Below are positions 1 through 12,800 of a stretch of DNA of 64,000 nt, piece after piece. How positions within the stretch are numbered: position 1 is the stretch's first letter; each line of letters begins with the position of its first letter. The notes beneath the pieces were generated by a model that saw only the letters and a list, made by a program, of their open reading frames with translations, did not search any database and was not told where the DNA came from. A program made the position numbers and the translations under genes. The DNA lies in NCBI GenBank assembly GCA_018806985.1, contig JADANN010000466.1, positions 1,302,001-1,366,000 of the forward strand, given 5' to 3'. This stretch comes from Angiostrongylus vasorum. Taxonomy: Eukaryota > Nematoda > Chromadorea > Rhabditida > Metastrongylidae.

Positions 1-940
1 GGTCTGCTTCTTGTGTACCGGTTATTTTTTTCCCGTAGTTTCGACATGACCTTGTCAGAACGTTGTTTAGGTTGTCATCGCTGCTAATCACAAGGATTTG
101 TGGATCAGCTGACTATTTTTTTGTAGCTTTATAACTAATTTGCCACTTAGGCTGTGGTGTCTAGCATTAGTTTGTTCTAGTTTATTCTTAGCTAGGTTTC
201 CAGACGGAAATGTCGAAATGCTTCTACATTTGGGAGACCATACTCGTAGGATGAATTCTAACTTGTACAGTTGAACACTTAGGAACACCAGGTGGACACA
301 AGTTCGCGGAACACTGTCGAGGAATAGGAAGAATAGAACTATTAGTTACAAATAAATCCATAGTCCTTTTACAATACAGCTAAACTATAAGCGCGGTTGA
401 ACCATTCAAAGGTCTTGGTTGTGGGAAGGTCCAAGATACCAGTTCTTTTTTTCTGAACAAATGGTTTCTATACCATAGTCCAGTTGCGAATGATTTGTTT
501 TTGACACAAAAGCCACAGCATTCCCTTGTTCCTGCTATCTGGTAACAATGTCGCTCAACACCTGTCTCAATAAAAAATATCTGCCGTATAAAACGTCAGC
601 AACAATGCTCCGACAACAGCCAAATGATCACGAAGGCAATTGTACTGCTTTTCTACGTCCACCCGTCAGTATCTCTGATGCCATCCTGGCTTGTAAACGA
701 TAAATCAACGACCAGAACATTTTTCGGAGATATAAGTATGTTTTGGTTTTTATTGTTTCTCAAGCAGCAGAAAGGATTGGAACAGTGTAAATCTTAACAT
801 ATGAAAATTGAGATAATCTGTTAAACTGGAATACACTAATACTCCTTTTTTTTACTGTTTACTGCAGTTTTTCACTACAGGGTATTATGTGAAATGCAAC
901 CACAATGATGCCGAGACATTCGAAAAACTTAACACGCGAA
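1..940. other. no recognisable gene
   Basis: AT-rich sequence without a convincing exon. Short open frames are present on both strands, but none shows a known motif or a pair of phased splice borders. Confidence 0.4.
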
Positions 941-1139
941 CTCCCGTAAAGGGTAGCCGTGTCTCGGTCTAGCCCGGAGTCCAAGTTTTGCGACTATTGC
1001 CAGTATTTGAAGGGAAAAAATTTGCCACAATCTCTGCTTTTCAATTGAGATGAAATTTGGATCACTTCTACTTCAATACGTGTAGCTTTTGGGAGTAATT
1101 TCGAAGAAGCGATAGGTTTAGTAAACATATTAATGACTT

Positions 1140-1378
1140 CTATAATGTTGCTGAGATACTGGCAGATCTTCGGACAGCAGGTGTCTGCGGTGGGGAACAA
1201 ACGCGCTATTACCCTTTCCGGGGCCGTCGCGTTCACCACAACACCATGCGAGGAGTCCTTCGTTTAGCTTATCTCTCAGCTGCGTTTTGCAAATATCTCA
1301 GCAACATTATGGTTGTATGTCACACTTCACTCTGTCATTAAAAAATTAGTAGGCAGGAAATAAGAAGGCAACATTAAT
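1140..1378 (-). repeat. SINE-B copy (tRNA-derived)
   Basis: Matches in reverse orientation the family seen at 2491-3010, 18540-18790, 24175-24490 and 58580-58850. Shared landmarks are the 'caccgcagacacctg' motif, the 'gttcaccac..caccatgcg' block and the AT-rich tail ending near 'taggcaggaaataa'. Boundaries are approximate. Confidence 0.6.
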
Positions 1379-1627
1379 GACTTCATCAGAAAAACGGCAT
1401 TTACTTGCGTTTATCTTAGACATCTAGCGATACTAACCTATTTGCGACGTGCATTCCTCATCGCTCGAGTTTGTACCTTCTCTGTGATCATTCCACAACC
1501 GAACAACATGCAAGTAGTGTTAAAACTATAACACCATGACGATTATCGGTTGTTGTTGGCAAGCATGTTCCGTTTATGGAAACCATTCATGTATCAGTGA
1601 ATTGTAAACAAAATAAACCTCTCGACA

Positions 1628-2105
1628 CTGATGGATCCCGTAGAAATGCTCCATGCACTTGTCTTCATCAAGCATCGTTAGTGCTGATTAAATGCATACT
1701 CGGTCTATATGACTTGCAGTATACTGCGGATCTATCAGATCAGTCTTTTCTTAGATTATTAAGCTAAGACAAGATTGTTATACAACTTTTATTCAGCTCG
1801 CATTACCACCTTTTCACCTTCTCCAGAGCCTGATTGACTCAAGTTGTTGACCGCAAACGTTCGTCTTCTCGGTATGAGTTTTCGTAGTTGCATCGAGTCG
1901 AATCTACTGGAGTGGAACACCGCCCGAATAAAGTCTCTTAACTTTGAAAAATATCAGATCAGTGTTTATTCCTTTCCAAAAACGTCTGGTACCAGTTTTC
2001 CAACCCCAGGTGGTTCAAAAATCTGGTTAGGCTAAGGCATGGAATCGAACGTCCGATCAGGTCTGTATTGCAAGACACTTCTATTAAGTGCGTTGCCAGC
2101 ACGCT
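1628..2105 (-). repeat. SINE-A copy split by an inner insertion
   Basis: The tail half of SINE-A lies at about 1628-1715 and the head half, with 'tctggtaccagtttt', at about 1985-2105. Intact family members have these halves contiguous, so about 270 bp at 1716-1984 look inserted. The two halves are diverged from other copies, so the insertion is probably old. Confidence 0.45.
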
Positions 2106-2490
2106 GGTCTGCGATTATCTATATAAATGTGACGCTTTTTTTATCAAACGATGCTTGGATCTCCGCCAACGTCGAAAATTCTTACATAACCATCTTGAAA
2201 ATATTGCAATACATAGAAATAGGAAGACGAGGAATATTGCATGTGCCTTTGGTTACTAACTGACTATTGCTTAAATTCAGTGCAATGGTGCAAATATATT
2301 CAAATGCCTTTGAAGGCAAAAAATAAGAGACTTTTATTAGTAACATTGGATTTTCATTCTATGACAGTAATGGGGTTTCGAAGAATTTGTTTGGACAGAA
2401 GAATTCCTGTAGTTAACCTTAGCCGGACACCATTCGTTAACGAGAAATTTCTACGAAAAAACGGAGAGAACGACTGTTTTAGTTTGGTTT

Positions 2491-2760
2491 GCTGATTTGG
2501 GCTCCCTAGATCAGTCCCGTTGACGGGTGGTTGCTGATGGTGCCGATCGATAGAACTAGCTGAGAGACCGGCGAAACGAAGGACATGGTGCGGTGGTGAA
2601 CGCGTTACTCCCCGGAAAGGACAGTAGTGCGTTCGTTCCCCACGGCAGACACCTGCGGTCCGGAGTTTTGCAGTTATCTCTGCATCATCTTAGTTGTATT
2701 TCACATGATACCCTGCCATTAAAAATTATAGTAGGCAGTAAATAAAAGGTTAAGATTGTG
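2491..2760 (+). repeat. SINE-B copy, first of a tandem pair
   Basis: The head reads 'tggtgcggtggtgaacgcg', which resembles a tRNA A box. A B-box-like 'gcgttcgttcccc' follows, then the 'tatctctgcatcatc' body and an AT-rich tail. The neighbouring copy starts 305 bp downstream in the same orientation. Confidence 0.65.
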
Positions 2761-2789
2761 ATTTCGAATCCAGCCTCAAATTAACTGGG

Positions 2790-3012
2790 TTCGTTGCCGA
2801 TTTGGGCTCCCTAGAACAGTCCCGTTGACGGGTCATTGCTGATGACGCCGATCGATAGAACTAGCTGAGAGACAGGCGAAAAGAAAGACCCGCATGGTGC
2901 GGTGGTGAACGCGTTACTCCCCTGAAAGGACAATAGCGCGTTCGTTTCCCACCGCGGACTCCTGCGGTTCGGAGTCTTGCAAATATCTCAGCATCATCTC
3001 AGTTGAAAACCA
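2790..3012 (+). repeat. SINE-B copy, second of a tandem pair
   Basis: A head-to-tail duplicate of the preceding element with scattered substitutions ('gtcattgctgatgacgcc' in place of 'gtggttgctgatggtgcc'). It is cut short near 3012, before the tail. Confidence 0.65.
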
Positions 3013-3384
3013 CTGTCATATGCAAATTATAGACTGTACCTGCTACTCGAGGTGTACTGCTAGAGCATAGTTAAGTTAGGGTTTTTGTGTCGGAACTGAA
3101 ATAACGTTTCGTTCCAGTCTTAACTCCCAAGCAGCGGCACCGTTACGGCTTTCAAACGAATTCGTTGCGTGGAATTTCTCGTAAAGAAGGTACATTCAAT
3201 CGGTGGAAAGACAACATTGTGCCGTACACACTGTCATCGGACTACTCAACAGAGCAGTACGACTTTATCGTTCTCCATTAATCACTTTAGACACTTTAGA
3301 AGAATTCGTGTAGTGTAATAGTAAATTCCGAAACTGGGCGCAGGAAACACGGTTGTAGTTTTTTTTCTTTTTTTTTACATGGAC

Positions 3385-3655
3385 CGTCTTTCACATCTAC
3401 TGTGCTGGTCCCAGCAATTCTCGCATTCAAATGGTTTCCTCGCATCCATCATCCACAGGTCTTCCAACTTTTTTACGTGTGGTTTCGGCAGCTGCTTGAG
3501 CATTTTTTCACCTTCGTCACGAGTTTCGTTAGATTGTGGTTGATTCCATTCTCCTTGCACTCCTGGGATAACTGTGCTAGTAAGTTCCCACGCTGATTAA
3601 AGGAAATGAGCTTGTCCCAGAGAAGTCTGGTACCAGTTTCCCGAACTTAGAGAGA
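3385..3655 (-). repeat. SINE-C copy
   Basis: Reverse-orientation relative of 22500-22880 and 32085-32410. It shares the 'cagcaattctcgcattc..tttcctcgcatcc' and 'cttgagcattttttcac' blocks and ends in the 'gtcccagagaagtctggtaccag' region. The short open frames here are by-products of the repeat. Confidence 0.55.
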
Positions 3656-4870
3656 TGTGAAACCTTTTGGGTATGGAGCGGTGTCAAACCCGTTCCGAGG
3701 TAGGTTGGGCCGTCTGCGTATTGAACAGGAGCTTATCCTTGCGCTATCCGCTCCTTTAAATGCCTTGTCATTTGAATCTGTTTCTTCTTTGAAAAAATCT
3801 AGCTCGTCAAAAGTGAGAATAACTCAGCCAATCACTTATAATCCGCCTTCGACAAATTATTCCTCATTGACTGATCAAATCCCCTAACAGTAACAATTTA
3901 TTTTCTGTGGTTGAAAAGTTTCGGTACTCATTTTCAACAATGCGAGTGAGGAAGTTCGTACTCAGAAAGTACTAAAGTAGTTTACATTGTGAGGATTTCA
4001 GCTGCAGTATTCGACTTTTCGGCACCCAATATGAGTTATTCCTTTCCATTCGGTTTTTCGGTCTTCTGGATTCATCTTTTACATTCTTCTCGATGCCACA
4101 GTCCACTTAGCAGTGAATCCCAACCATTACGGGATGCACTGAAGCATTCCGAGTCACAAAATGACGTATCTCCCTCCGGCTTACAACAGCCTCTGGTAAG
4201 CTAGAGGAACTCCGGCGCATGGCTCGGGATTCTAAGCATAACTACGTTTGAGCAATTGAATAGGTCACGGGGAGTTAAAATAACAGGCGCTCAAGTTGTA
4301 GCTGAATCAATACACTGATTGGGCCGTTAGCGTAGACAACCGTTGCAAGACAATGGAACGAAGAAATGCTAGGACCGAAACGACATTTGAAGACGGATTA
4401 TCAAGTATCTACGTTTTTGGTTTACTATTTTCCGTGCGGCGGTGATTTCGAACTAAGTGGGTATTACACGTCAGATCTGAAAGTCAGCGGAAGGATTTTG
4501 TTGAACCTTGTGGTGACTTGAGAAGAAAGGCCGCTTTTTTTCGTCCATGATGGTGCGTGATTTATGTAAAGTAAGGAGCGCTACGCGTGAATCATTTATT
4601 TGCTGTAAGCAGACTGGGCAATATTGGACCTTCAGCTTTCCTTATGTATGCAGAGCGTTTCACCACAAAAATGGTGTATGCGATTAGTCACTGCATCAGC
4701 TTGTAAAGGTGCTATTCATTCAAGTACTTAGTAAGACCCATACTTTATAAAACGGTGTTTGGAAGATGATCTTACTCTCAAAATTTTGATGAAACGTCAA
4801 GTTTAGGAAGAAGACAATCTACGACTCATTGTCCAGCTTGGAGCAAGTCTCGTGCTTTCGTTTTCAACAG
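3656..4870. other. region upstream of astacin exons; N-terminal exons not located
   Basis: The astacin gene needs exons for signal peptide, propeptide and the start of the catalytic domain, and this is where they should begin. An open segment at 3989-4197 ends in CTG|GTAAGC, but its peptide has no astacin feature, so I did not join it. Confidence 0.3.
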
Positions 4871-7686
4871 CGTTCGACCGAAAAGGACTTTCTGGTCATC
4901 ATACCTTTGGATGGATGCTACTCATATGTGGGCAAAATCGGTAGCGTCGCACGTTTCTATATAGCAGTGCTGGAGCTGTAACTCCTAGAGTTCGTTAAAT
5001 GATATGCCTTGCTAAGATCTAGGAATACTGAAGGGTTCATCCAAGTATTTGTAGATTTTATTCTCTAAAGAACCTTAGTGCCTTAAGACGATGTTTCTTC
5101 TTTAGCACCTACCTTAAACATTTATTTTTTCTCAGTCTTTAATTCACTGAAAAAATTGAAGGAAGTATATTTGGTTTGTCATCTTGGTTTGTTGTTCATC
5201 CAAATCTTAAGTGTACTAAAGCAAACGCATTTTAATGCGTTAGACATCAGATTCGTTATTGTTGGCAGTAGTGAAAAACGTAATAGATGGTTGGTTCATG
5301 CAAAGTAATCCGATCTTCTTCAAATCCTCAGTGAGATTCGGCCTCTTGAAGAGTGATACACGCCAAATAGGAAGGGAAAATTTCACTGATTTCCATTCTT
5401 GTTGGTCTATGCATCGAAATGAGTAGGTTGTATTCCATCCTCAATTTGATTCAGGTGGTGCTCAAGTGTTGTCATTGGCTGTAGACTGCGTTGCTGACTA
5501 CATAATATGGCATGAAGTGATGCATGCGATTGGCTTTGAGCACGAACATCAACGCCCTGACAGAGATCAGTTCATTCGCGTCGAGTACAGAAACGTTCAG
5601 CGAGGACAACTAGGTTTCCCTCTAGTCCTATTCGTTACCAACCAACATATTTACGAGGACTATAACTACTTTAAAGATAAACAATGCAACTATTCAGGAC
5701 ACTGTGGTTAAGAATATTATTCATACAACAAAAACACTTTAAATTTTTTAAATTAAATCGTAAAAAAAATTGTAAAATTAAATTGTAGGAAAAAGTGTTA
5801 AAAGTATTTTTTTATAGCACATTACATCACATTTGAAAAGGCCACGTTAAACACTCTACGAGGTCCTGAATTGGTCGTAACAATATTAAATAGACATTAG
5901 ATGAAAGGCTGTAAAGTGAGGGGTGGAAGGTAACTAAGACTATTTTGTGGCCTTTATTTACTAGTGAGTTGAGAGTGATCTGAGGATTATCAGTGAATCT
6001 TCCACGTGACTCTCGAGATACTCTAGATGCCCAAATATAGATGTGTGATTCATGTGAAGATTGACGTAGATGGTTCGCACAGCATTGTCACGTCACTAAC
6101 GATTGCTAACCATATCATCTGAATGTAGTGGATGGGTCGTAGAATCATCCATTTAATTTCAGTGAATTTTGAGAAGCTTTCGTCATCTGAAGTGGACTAT
6201 CCCGATTCATACGACTACAAGTCAATTATGCACTACGACTCGAAAGCTTTTGGTAGGTTGGACCCTGTGAGGAATGTGCGTCTCGCTACAATGTTTCCTC
6301 TTGAGGTACAGTTATTTTTAAATTTAAAGTGCCGTTAGAACAAGAAACCTAGTAGGAATTTTCAAAACCTTTCCATTCCTTATCAGAACAGGGGTGCATT
6401 GTCGAAAAAAAAGCAAAATCTAAGTGTGTTGTGAAAACGAGAATCCTCAGAAGCGTTGCACATGCGCTTCCTCTCCATGTTCTTCATGATTTTACGTGGT
6501 TGGAAGAAGCTTTAAATTTGACGTTATAGCAACATTGAGAGATCATACAAGACGCCGACCATTAAGTACCCGGCAAACACTGGGTTTTGTTGTGGAAAGC
6601 ACGTGCCACATTTGAATTGACTGGTTAAAATGTATTCTAGAGTCAAATATCAACCGTTGAAGCTGAATGTCCTTTTTTTGGGCTTATATAAACTGCAGAA
6701 ACTAGTTTTGAGCTGTCGGAGGAAAATAGGTGGTGAAATCGTGACAATGACGACAGATTCGTAGGCTCCTGCGAGTCATTGTAAAAGTAAATGAGTAGTA
6801 GATAATAGAATGACTGAAAATAATGAATAATAAATGTAAATAAGACTACTATGCATTCAATTACCTCTGCTATGCATCCTGTCATTCCTAATGTTTGCTG
6901 AATGTCGAGATAATGGATAAAAATTCCGGAGCTTTGATCAATCTCTGAGGGATGCGCCATGCATTCGACTTCATCAAGCATCGTTAGAGGTGATTGAATG
7001 CATATGTGGCCTCTACAATGACTCATGGTGGCCTACCGGTATCGAATTAGTAGACAAATCTGGTACCAGTTTGCCGAGGCCGGTGGTATGGAAAGCTTTG
7101 TGAGCCCTGGGCGCAGGATCGGACCACTGACCTCTTGTGTATGGCAAGGCCGCTCTGAGCACAGCACCACACGCGCTCTTAGTGTTGAGATATGTAGTAG
7201 TAGTTATTTGTTTATGCTTCAGGAAGGAGTAACTTTAAATGATAATCTAAAGATGTCGGCGACAGATATCAAGAAGCTAAATCGTTTGGGAAAATGCTAC
7301 ACCAACCTTGGTTTGCAGTTTCTCTAACTTAGATATTTCAGTATTCGTGGTTTCTTGAACTTTCTGCGCTGTGTTCTTTTTTAGATGGAAAGACATTCCC
7401 GAGTAGCGAGAAGAATAACATGTGTGTTGACGTGGCGTCGAGATGTTCGAAAATGAAACAGGTTATCTAGCCGCACATACGTATTTGGTCAATGTCAGAC
7501 CATTCCCGAATCCAGGTGGGGTTATGCTCGATGAAGATCTACTTTCCTACTATGCTTAAGAAGTGTGCTAGAACGTGCCAGATGTGTGGTACAAGAACAA
7601 CACATGGTTTTACGACTTCTCACTCACAACAGGAACGCAAACCAGTAGAGTACACTGGTCCTTTAGAATGTGAGCATCACTTCTAG
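4871..7686 (+). CDS. astacin (M12A) zinc metalloprotease with C-terminal ShKT domain, 5' partial
   Basis: A secreted protease of the nematode NAS/astacin type. Exons 4871-4940, 5455-5613, 6163-6305, 7223-7310, 7385-7461 and 7516-7686 (TAG stop) have AG/GT borders and phases that join throughout, giving 235 residues. Exon 1 carries GCYSYVGKIG and exon 2 the zinc-binding HEVMHAIGFEHEHQRPDRD (three His and the catalytic Glu). Exon 3 has the Met-turn SIMHYDSKAFG, and exon 4 ends the catalytic domain with NRLGKC. Exons 5-6 form a six-cysteine ShKT domain ending CARTCQMC, followed by a 32-residue tail. All key catalytic residues are present, so the gene looks functional. Signal peptide, propeptide and the start of the catalytic domain are missing. 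Family membership is sure; orthology to a particular nas gene is not. Confidence 0.88.
6937..7181 (-). repeat. SINE-A copy in astacin intron 3
   Basis: In reverse it starts with the tRNA-like 'agagcgcgtgtggtgctgtgctcagagcggcc' head. It then has the 'ctggtaccagatttg' core and ends with the 'gcgccatgcattcgacttc' block in plus orientation. It is intronic and does not touch an exon. Confidence 0.75.
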
Positions 7687-9853
7687 ACCCCTTCTAGTAA
7701 AACTCAGTCTCTGACTACTCCAAACATTTAAACAAACTTTGTAACATGTAAAATCCTTTGTAACTATTGAAATAACGCTTCATCCTGAAGTAAGAGTGGG
7801 GTTGAACAAAGAGACGTAGAGAAACGATGGAAAATTTGAAAAAAAGAGTAGGTTCATCATTTGATTTCTGGCCGCTTTTTAGGTTGTTTCTAGAGTTTTG
7901 CATTAGAAAACGGTATATCTGTTCTATTGTGGGAGATACTTGAGTGTCAAAATTGCAAGAGTCTTAAGGAACACCAAATTTGCAACTATACTTAAATGCA
8001 TGTCTTATTTATAAGTCAGCAGAAGATTACTGTAGATATCTGCATTTATTTTACAATTAAAAAAAATCACCAACTGGTTAGGAAGCCGCTGCCGGAATTA
8101 CTACTCAATTTTATGCTTTTTTTTCAATCGGATTTCTTTTTTCTTAATGGTCAAAAACGGTCGAAATAATCGTCGAGTTCAGATTCACTTCTCATTTTCT
8201 CACACATCTCCGATCTATGCAGTGATTTACAGCAGAGTAACTGTTTTCCAACTTCGCTAATTCCCAATAATGTCGAATAGATTCCTCCTCGAAGCTCTGC
8301 GCTTCATGACTGTGGAGGCTATCGGAGGTACTGGGTAAAGAACTGCGTTGTACAGAAGAGTTTCACATTTCAGCAGAGCAGACTGAAAACCTCACATTCT
8401 CTTTTTTTTCTAACAAATAACATCGATTTCTACGCTCAAATGAAACCGCTACTAAAGTAAAGGAATAGAAAAGCGAAAGTGAGACATAATATGAGAAACA
8501 AGCTGACCGCTTGACTATACGAGAGTGATGGGTAATAGTTATAACTCTAGGATATATGATGCTTCTTTCTATTCCGGCAGTCGCTTCATGATTTACCCGA
8601 TCTTCGCTGGTGTACGAGCTTGCAGGAGTATATGGTGCCCGTCTATCAGACACACACTTGCTGATAATTCCAATTAGTGCTTTATTGCAATTCCGATATA
8701 ATCACCTTATTTTTTGAGTTTCTTTCAATCGAAGCTAGTGAAGCCGATTCTTTAATTTTTCCGCTAACAACGATTGTCGTATCTTCTGTGGTCTTTCACG
8801 TCTAGCTTTAACATTTGACATTATGTGTACTTGAGGAAAACGTAAATTCCCGTCGTTTTTTATTGTTTTCTTTTTCTTCTTTAGTATATGTTAAATGTGT
8901 TAAAAATCATAAACAAATAGACCATTCCCTTTTCGACGAATCCCTGTGCTGTGGATCCGGAACTACTCTAGTGCTACTGCTTCGTGACACAAAGAAGAAA
9001 AAAAGCTTTTTAAGCACCACCACTAGACAGGTGTGGCGAGCGTTGGGCAGTGGTAGTGATGTCGTCCAATACACGCAAGGGTCCACTTCGATTGTGCAAT
9101 AGGCCAACAAAGATTCCCATCTCTCTATGTCCAGTAATTTGGTATCAGACTTATCTAGGAAGCTCCATTCAGTTCATGAGACCAAGGAAAAGCTTTCGGA
9201 TACGTAAAATCGACATGAAAAGCATTTAACGGTATTCATAAACATGAAGGCAATACTCCAGCAGCAATCAAACCCACGCAAGAGTCTGAAGTTCTTGAGG
9301 GATGGTGGGTGCAATGAAAACGAAATGAATGCGAAAAGCCTTGCGATCCGCTATGAGGACAGGTTACATAGATATAAAACAAAATAGAAGTTAAAAACCA
9401 ACAACATAACTATGAAGTGAGAATAGTACTGTGCCCGGACGGTTCTTGATTAAGATGGCTATCTGAGTACTTACTTCAAGTAATAAGAAAATATACCAAA
9501 GACGAAGGTTGCAAAACGAATGAATGGGAGCAAAAAGTCACTATTTGATGATGTGCTCAAATTCAGTACGCGTCAACGATTTCCACCCACAGTTTTACTA
9601 ACATTGTGTAGATAGGTCTGTCTAGACATGCATGCTGTAGCGATTTTTCATCTAAAATAATACTGTTATACTATAAAAATGAGCTACAAAAGCTTAAGAT
9701 CGATCGCCTTGCTTTAGACATCAACGTTTTGGTTACAAGCTGAGTGGATGACACTTCATGAAAATAGATGTACCTCGTCTCTTCACTATGTTCCACTGGA
9801 TCACGCAGTTATAACTGCTTTATGAAGCATATTTCAGACAAACACAACGGTAC
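7687..9853. other. intergenic, nothing recognised
   Basis: This lies between the convergent astacin and Ly6 genes. It is AT-rich with several homopolymer runs. No exon with a recognisable motif and no member of the repeat families was seen. Confidence 0.4.
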
Positions 9854-12800
9854 TTAGCGGAAAAGCACGGACAATGTGATGAGAAATGCGAGCCTAATCG
9901 CTGGTTGCGAGACTTCGTTACAGAATTGCTGATCACGACAATAGCACTGGGAGTATTTGTTGCGAATCGTTACTCCGCCTGGACTCGTCAGCACGTCGTA
10001 GCTGACACAGGAATTGTCGACGCCGAGTATGTTGATGTTCGAGCAGGATTTCGCTACTTGATGACCTCCTAAAGAGTGCAGTTCGAGACAACAGTTTTAA
10101 GCTGAACATTCTCATCACCATGTCACCGCTCACTCATTACCGCAATCCTTTTTGAGAAGTGTAAGTTCAATTTGTGTAGTAAAGAAAGAGGTCTCCGGTT
10201 CTAACGGAAAGTGATTGGGATGGTGCTTAAAGATCAAAGAAAGGGTTTAAAATTAGTGACGAGTTCATAGTGTTCAAACTACTCAAGCTTAAATGAATTT
10301 TAAAAAGAAGTCATGAAAGATGTCAGAATTCGAGTTCTGTGACTCAACCGTAATGGTTTTTATGAAGGCTGAGGGTTGGAAAAGTGATACGAAGTGGTTC
10401 AATTAGGAGAAAACAAGAGCCGATACATCCTTTACCATTTAAAAAAACTTAGAAGTGTTTCATTCACGGGGCAGGGCAAATTTGTAATTTGCATGTCTTT
10501 TATCTTATCTTTTAGCGGAAAAAACATATCTCTTGCTAGGGAAATGAAAAAAAAGGAAATGAATCATATGATGACAGGCTTGTGTCACAGAGACCTGCAA
10601 CACTATTGAACTATAAAGTGACTTATACATGAGAACGATTGTAGTAGTTTTTATACTGCAAAGTATAGTGAAGTAATCTGAACTACCTCCGAAATTGACC
10701 GTTTGTTTCGAGCAGTACTTCTTCGATGAACACGTTCTGTCTTTGTCTTTGCAATTTTTTTTCCCTCCTGTGGAGTGCACTCGTAGCAGCTCAGTACTTG
10801 TCCTCCAACTACTGCAATAGGGGACATTTTTTTATGTTTATACAGTAATCATATTCTGTACTGACATGAAGCTTTCACGGGGAGCACAAGGACCTTTGCA
10901 AATTCGAACTTAGTCTTATACGAGTCGTATACTATACTTTACCGTGTACGTGTCTGTATGAAAACTTCTAGAGATTTCGACTAGATTTCCTTCCAAGTTT
11001 CTGTTCCACACCTTTTCCTACCACAAAACTTATTGTGCACTCAAAATTTGTTTGTCAGTTGTTTGTTAAAAAGATATGATTACACCAACACGATACAGTC
11101 ACATCATTCAAACTTTCAGTTCATTACTGAGTAATCACAGAGTAGAAAAAGACATGCCGTATGGTCGCTATAATATTCGATATTAATGAATCATATAAGG
11201 CCCATACGAATGAGTTCGTGGACGGAATTTCGCCCAGGGTCATGTAACACACCACTATAATTTGTCGGCAATAGGGGTCTCTGGGTGCAAACTGCAGACG
11301 CTTACATAAAGGTGAAATTTCTCTTAACTTTGTAAGATCTGATGGGATAACGTTTAAATAGTTCCCCTTCAGTCGTTTGCTTTTCATTTTGAAGTCAAGA
11401 TGTTTGCCGAAGTCGGATTACTAGGCACAGCAACGAGTTCATTCTACGTTAGAGGGGGGCACTGAATCTAAGAAACACTTGGCGATTTTGATCCAAACCC
11501 CAGTTAGAATGAGACTTTAGAAAAGAAAACACAATTCTAAAGAGGAAAACCGCCATCCTGTCGAGAACTACTTGTCATCATGCAGGTGACAAGGCCTTGG
11601 TAAAGTTATCACGAAACGATGAAGGAAGGATTCCTTATAACTATTTGGAACGATTAGATTAAATTTGTGCTTAGGCTCACACATTTTCTCGTTAAGGTGG
11701 ACCGTTCACCTACTAAGTACGAAGCAAGCAAATGGATGGGCTATTTCTTCAACTTTCACTTTTTTTCCTTCAGTCCTCTTTAGTAAAAACAAGGAGTAGC
11801 AACGAACGGCTGCCGACGGTCTGCTGGTCGCAATCGCTGAACGCATTGGGTGCGGTTGACTGACGATTGTTGCAGTTGGAGGAGCTGTAATCTAATTGTT
11901 CAGAGCAACACAACTTGATTAAGAACTTCAACGAACTTAAGCAATTATCAGAGGATGACCGAGTGTAATGCTCAGCAAGATCTACATTCTCTTGAATTAT
12001 ACCCTTTGAATGTACTGCATCTTATGGCTACCTTACACTCATCAAAAGGCAAAGGAATAAAAAAGATGAAGCTCTCGACATTAATCAGTTTCTGAGGGAT
12101 GGAATATGCATTCGTCTTCGACAATCATCGTTAGCGTGACAAAATACATATCTGGGCTATAGAGTGACTTGCGGCGGCCTACCGATGCATCGATTTAGGG
12201 CTGCTATCTCTCCAATACAAGTTTAGTGGTAATATGGTAACCTCGGAGGGATAAAACGTTTGGTGAGTCTGGGACGCGGGATCACACCAACGACCACATT
12301 TGTATTGCAGAGCACCTGTACTAAATGCACCAGACGTGCCTCGTAAAAACACAACAAGACAGTATTTTGCCCGTAGTGTGAAGTATGTGGAGACAATTAT
12401 AACACGTTATTGGTGATAAATTAGGGCTAGTGTAAAAGCGAAACCAATTAATGTAGAGTAAGGCGAACCTGCAGAATTCGATGAGTGCCCGTACTGTGAC
12501 CAGTTCGCCTTTGCTGTTCGCCATTGGATGGCTGAAATCGTACTCGCAGTAGGATTCATCGCGGGAACTAGTGCGATTGGCGACCACCTGGAAATGGTGA
12601 GTTAGGAAAAGTGGTGATATTGAGGACAAAGAATTCAATTTAGTGTTCCATGCAATATTCGGTGACAGTAACAGTTGAGAACGCCAAAGGCTTTTGATCT
12701 CCGTTGACGAACTCTGCAGAAAAGTCACCGTTACACTTATGATCCAGTGAATCATGTGAGACTGCTTTTTTTCAATTCCATCCCTTCAAATATGTCGAAA

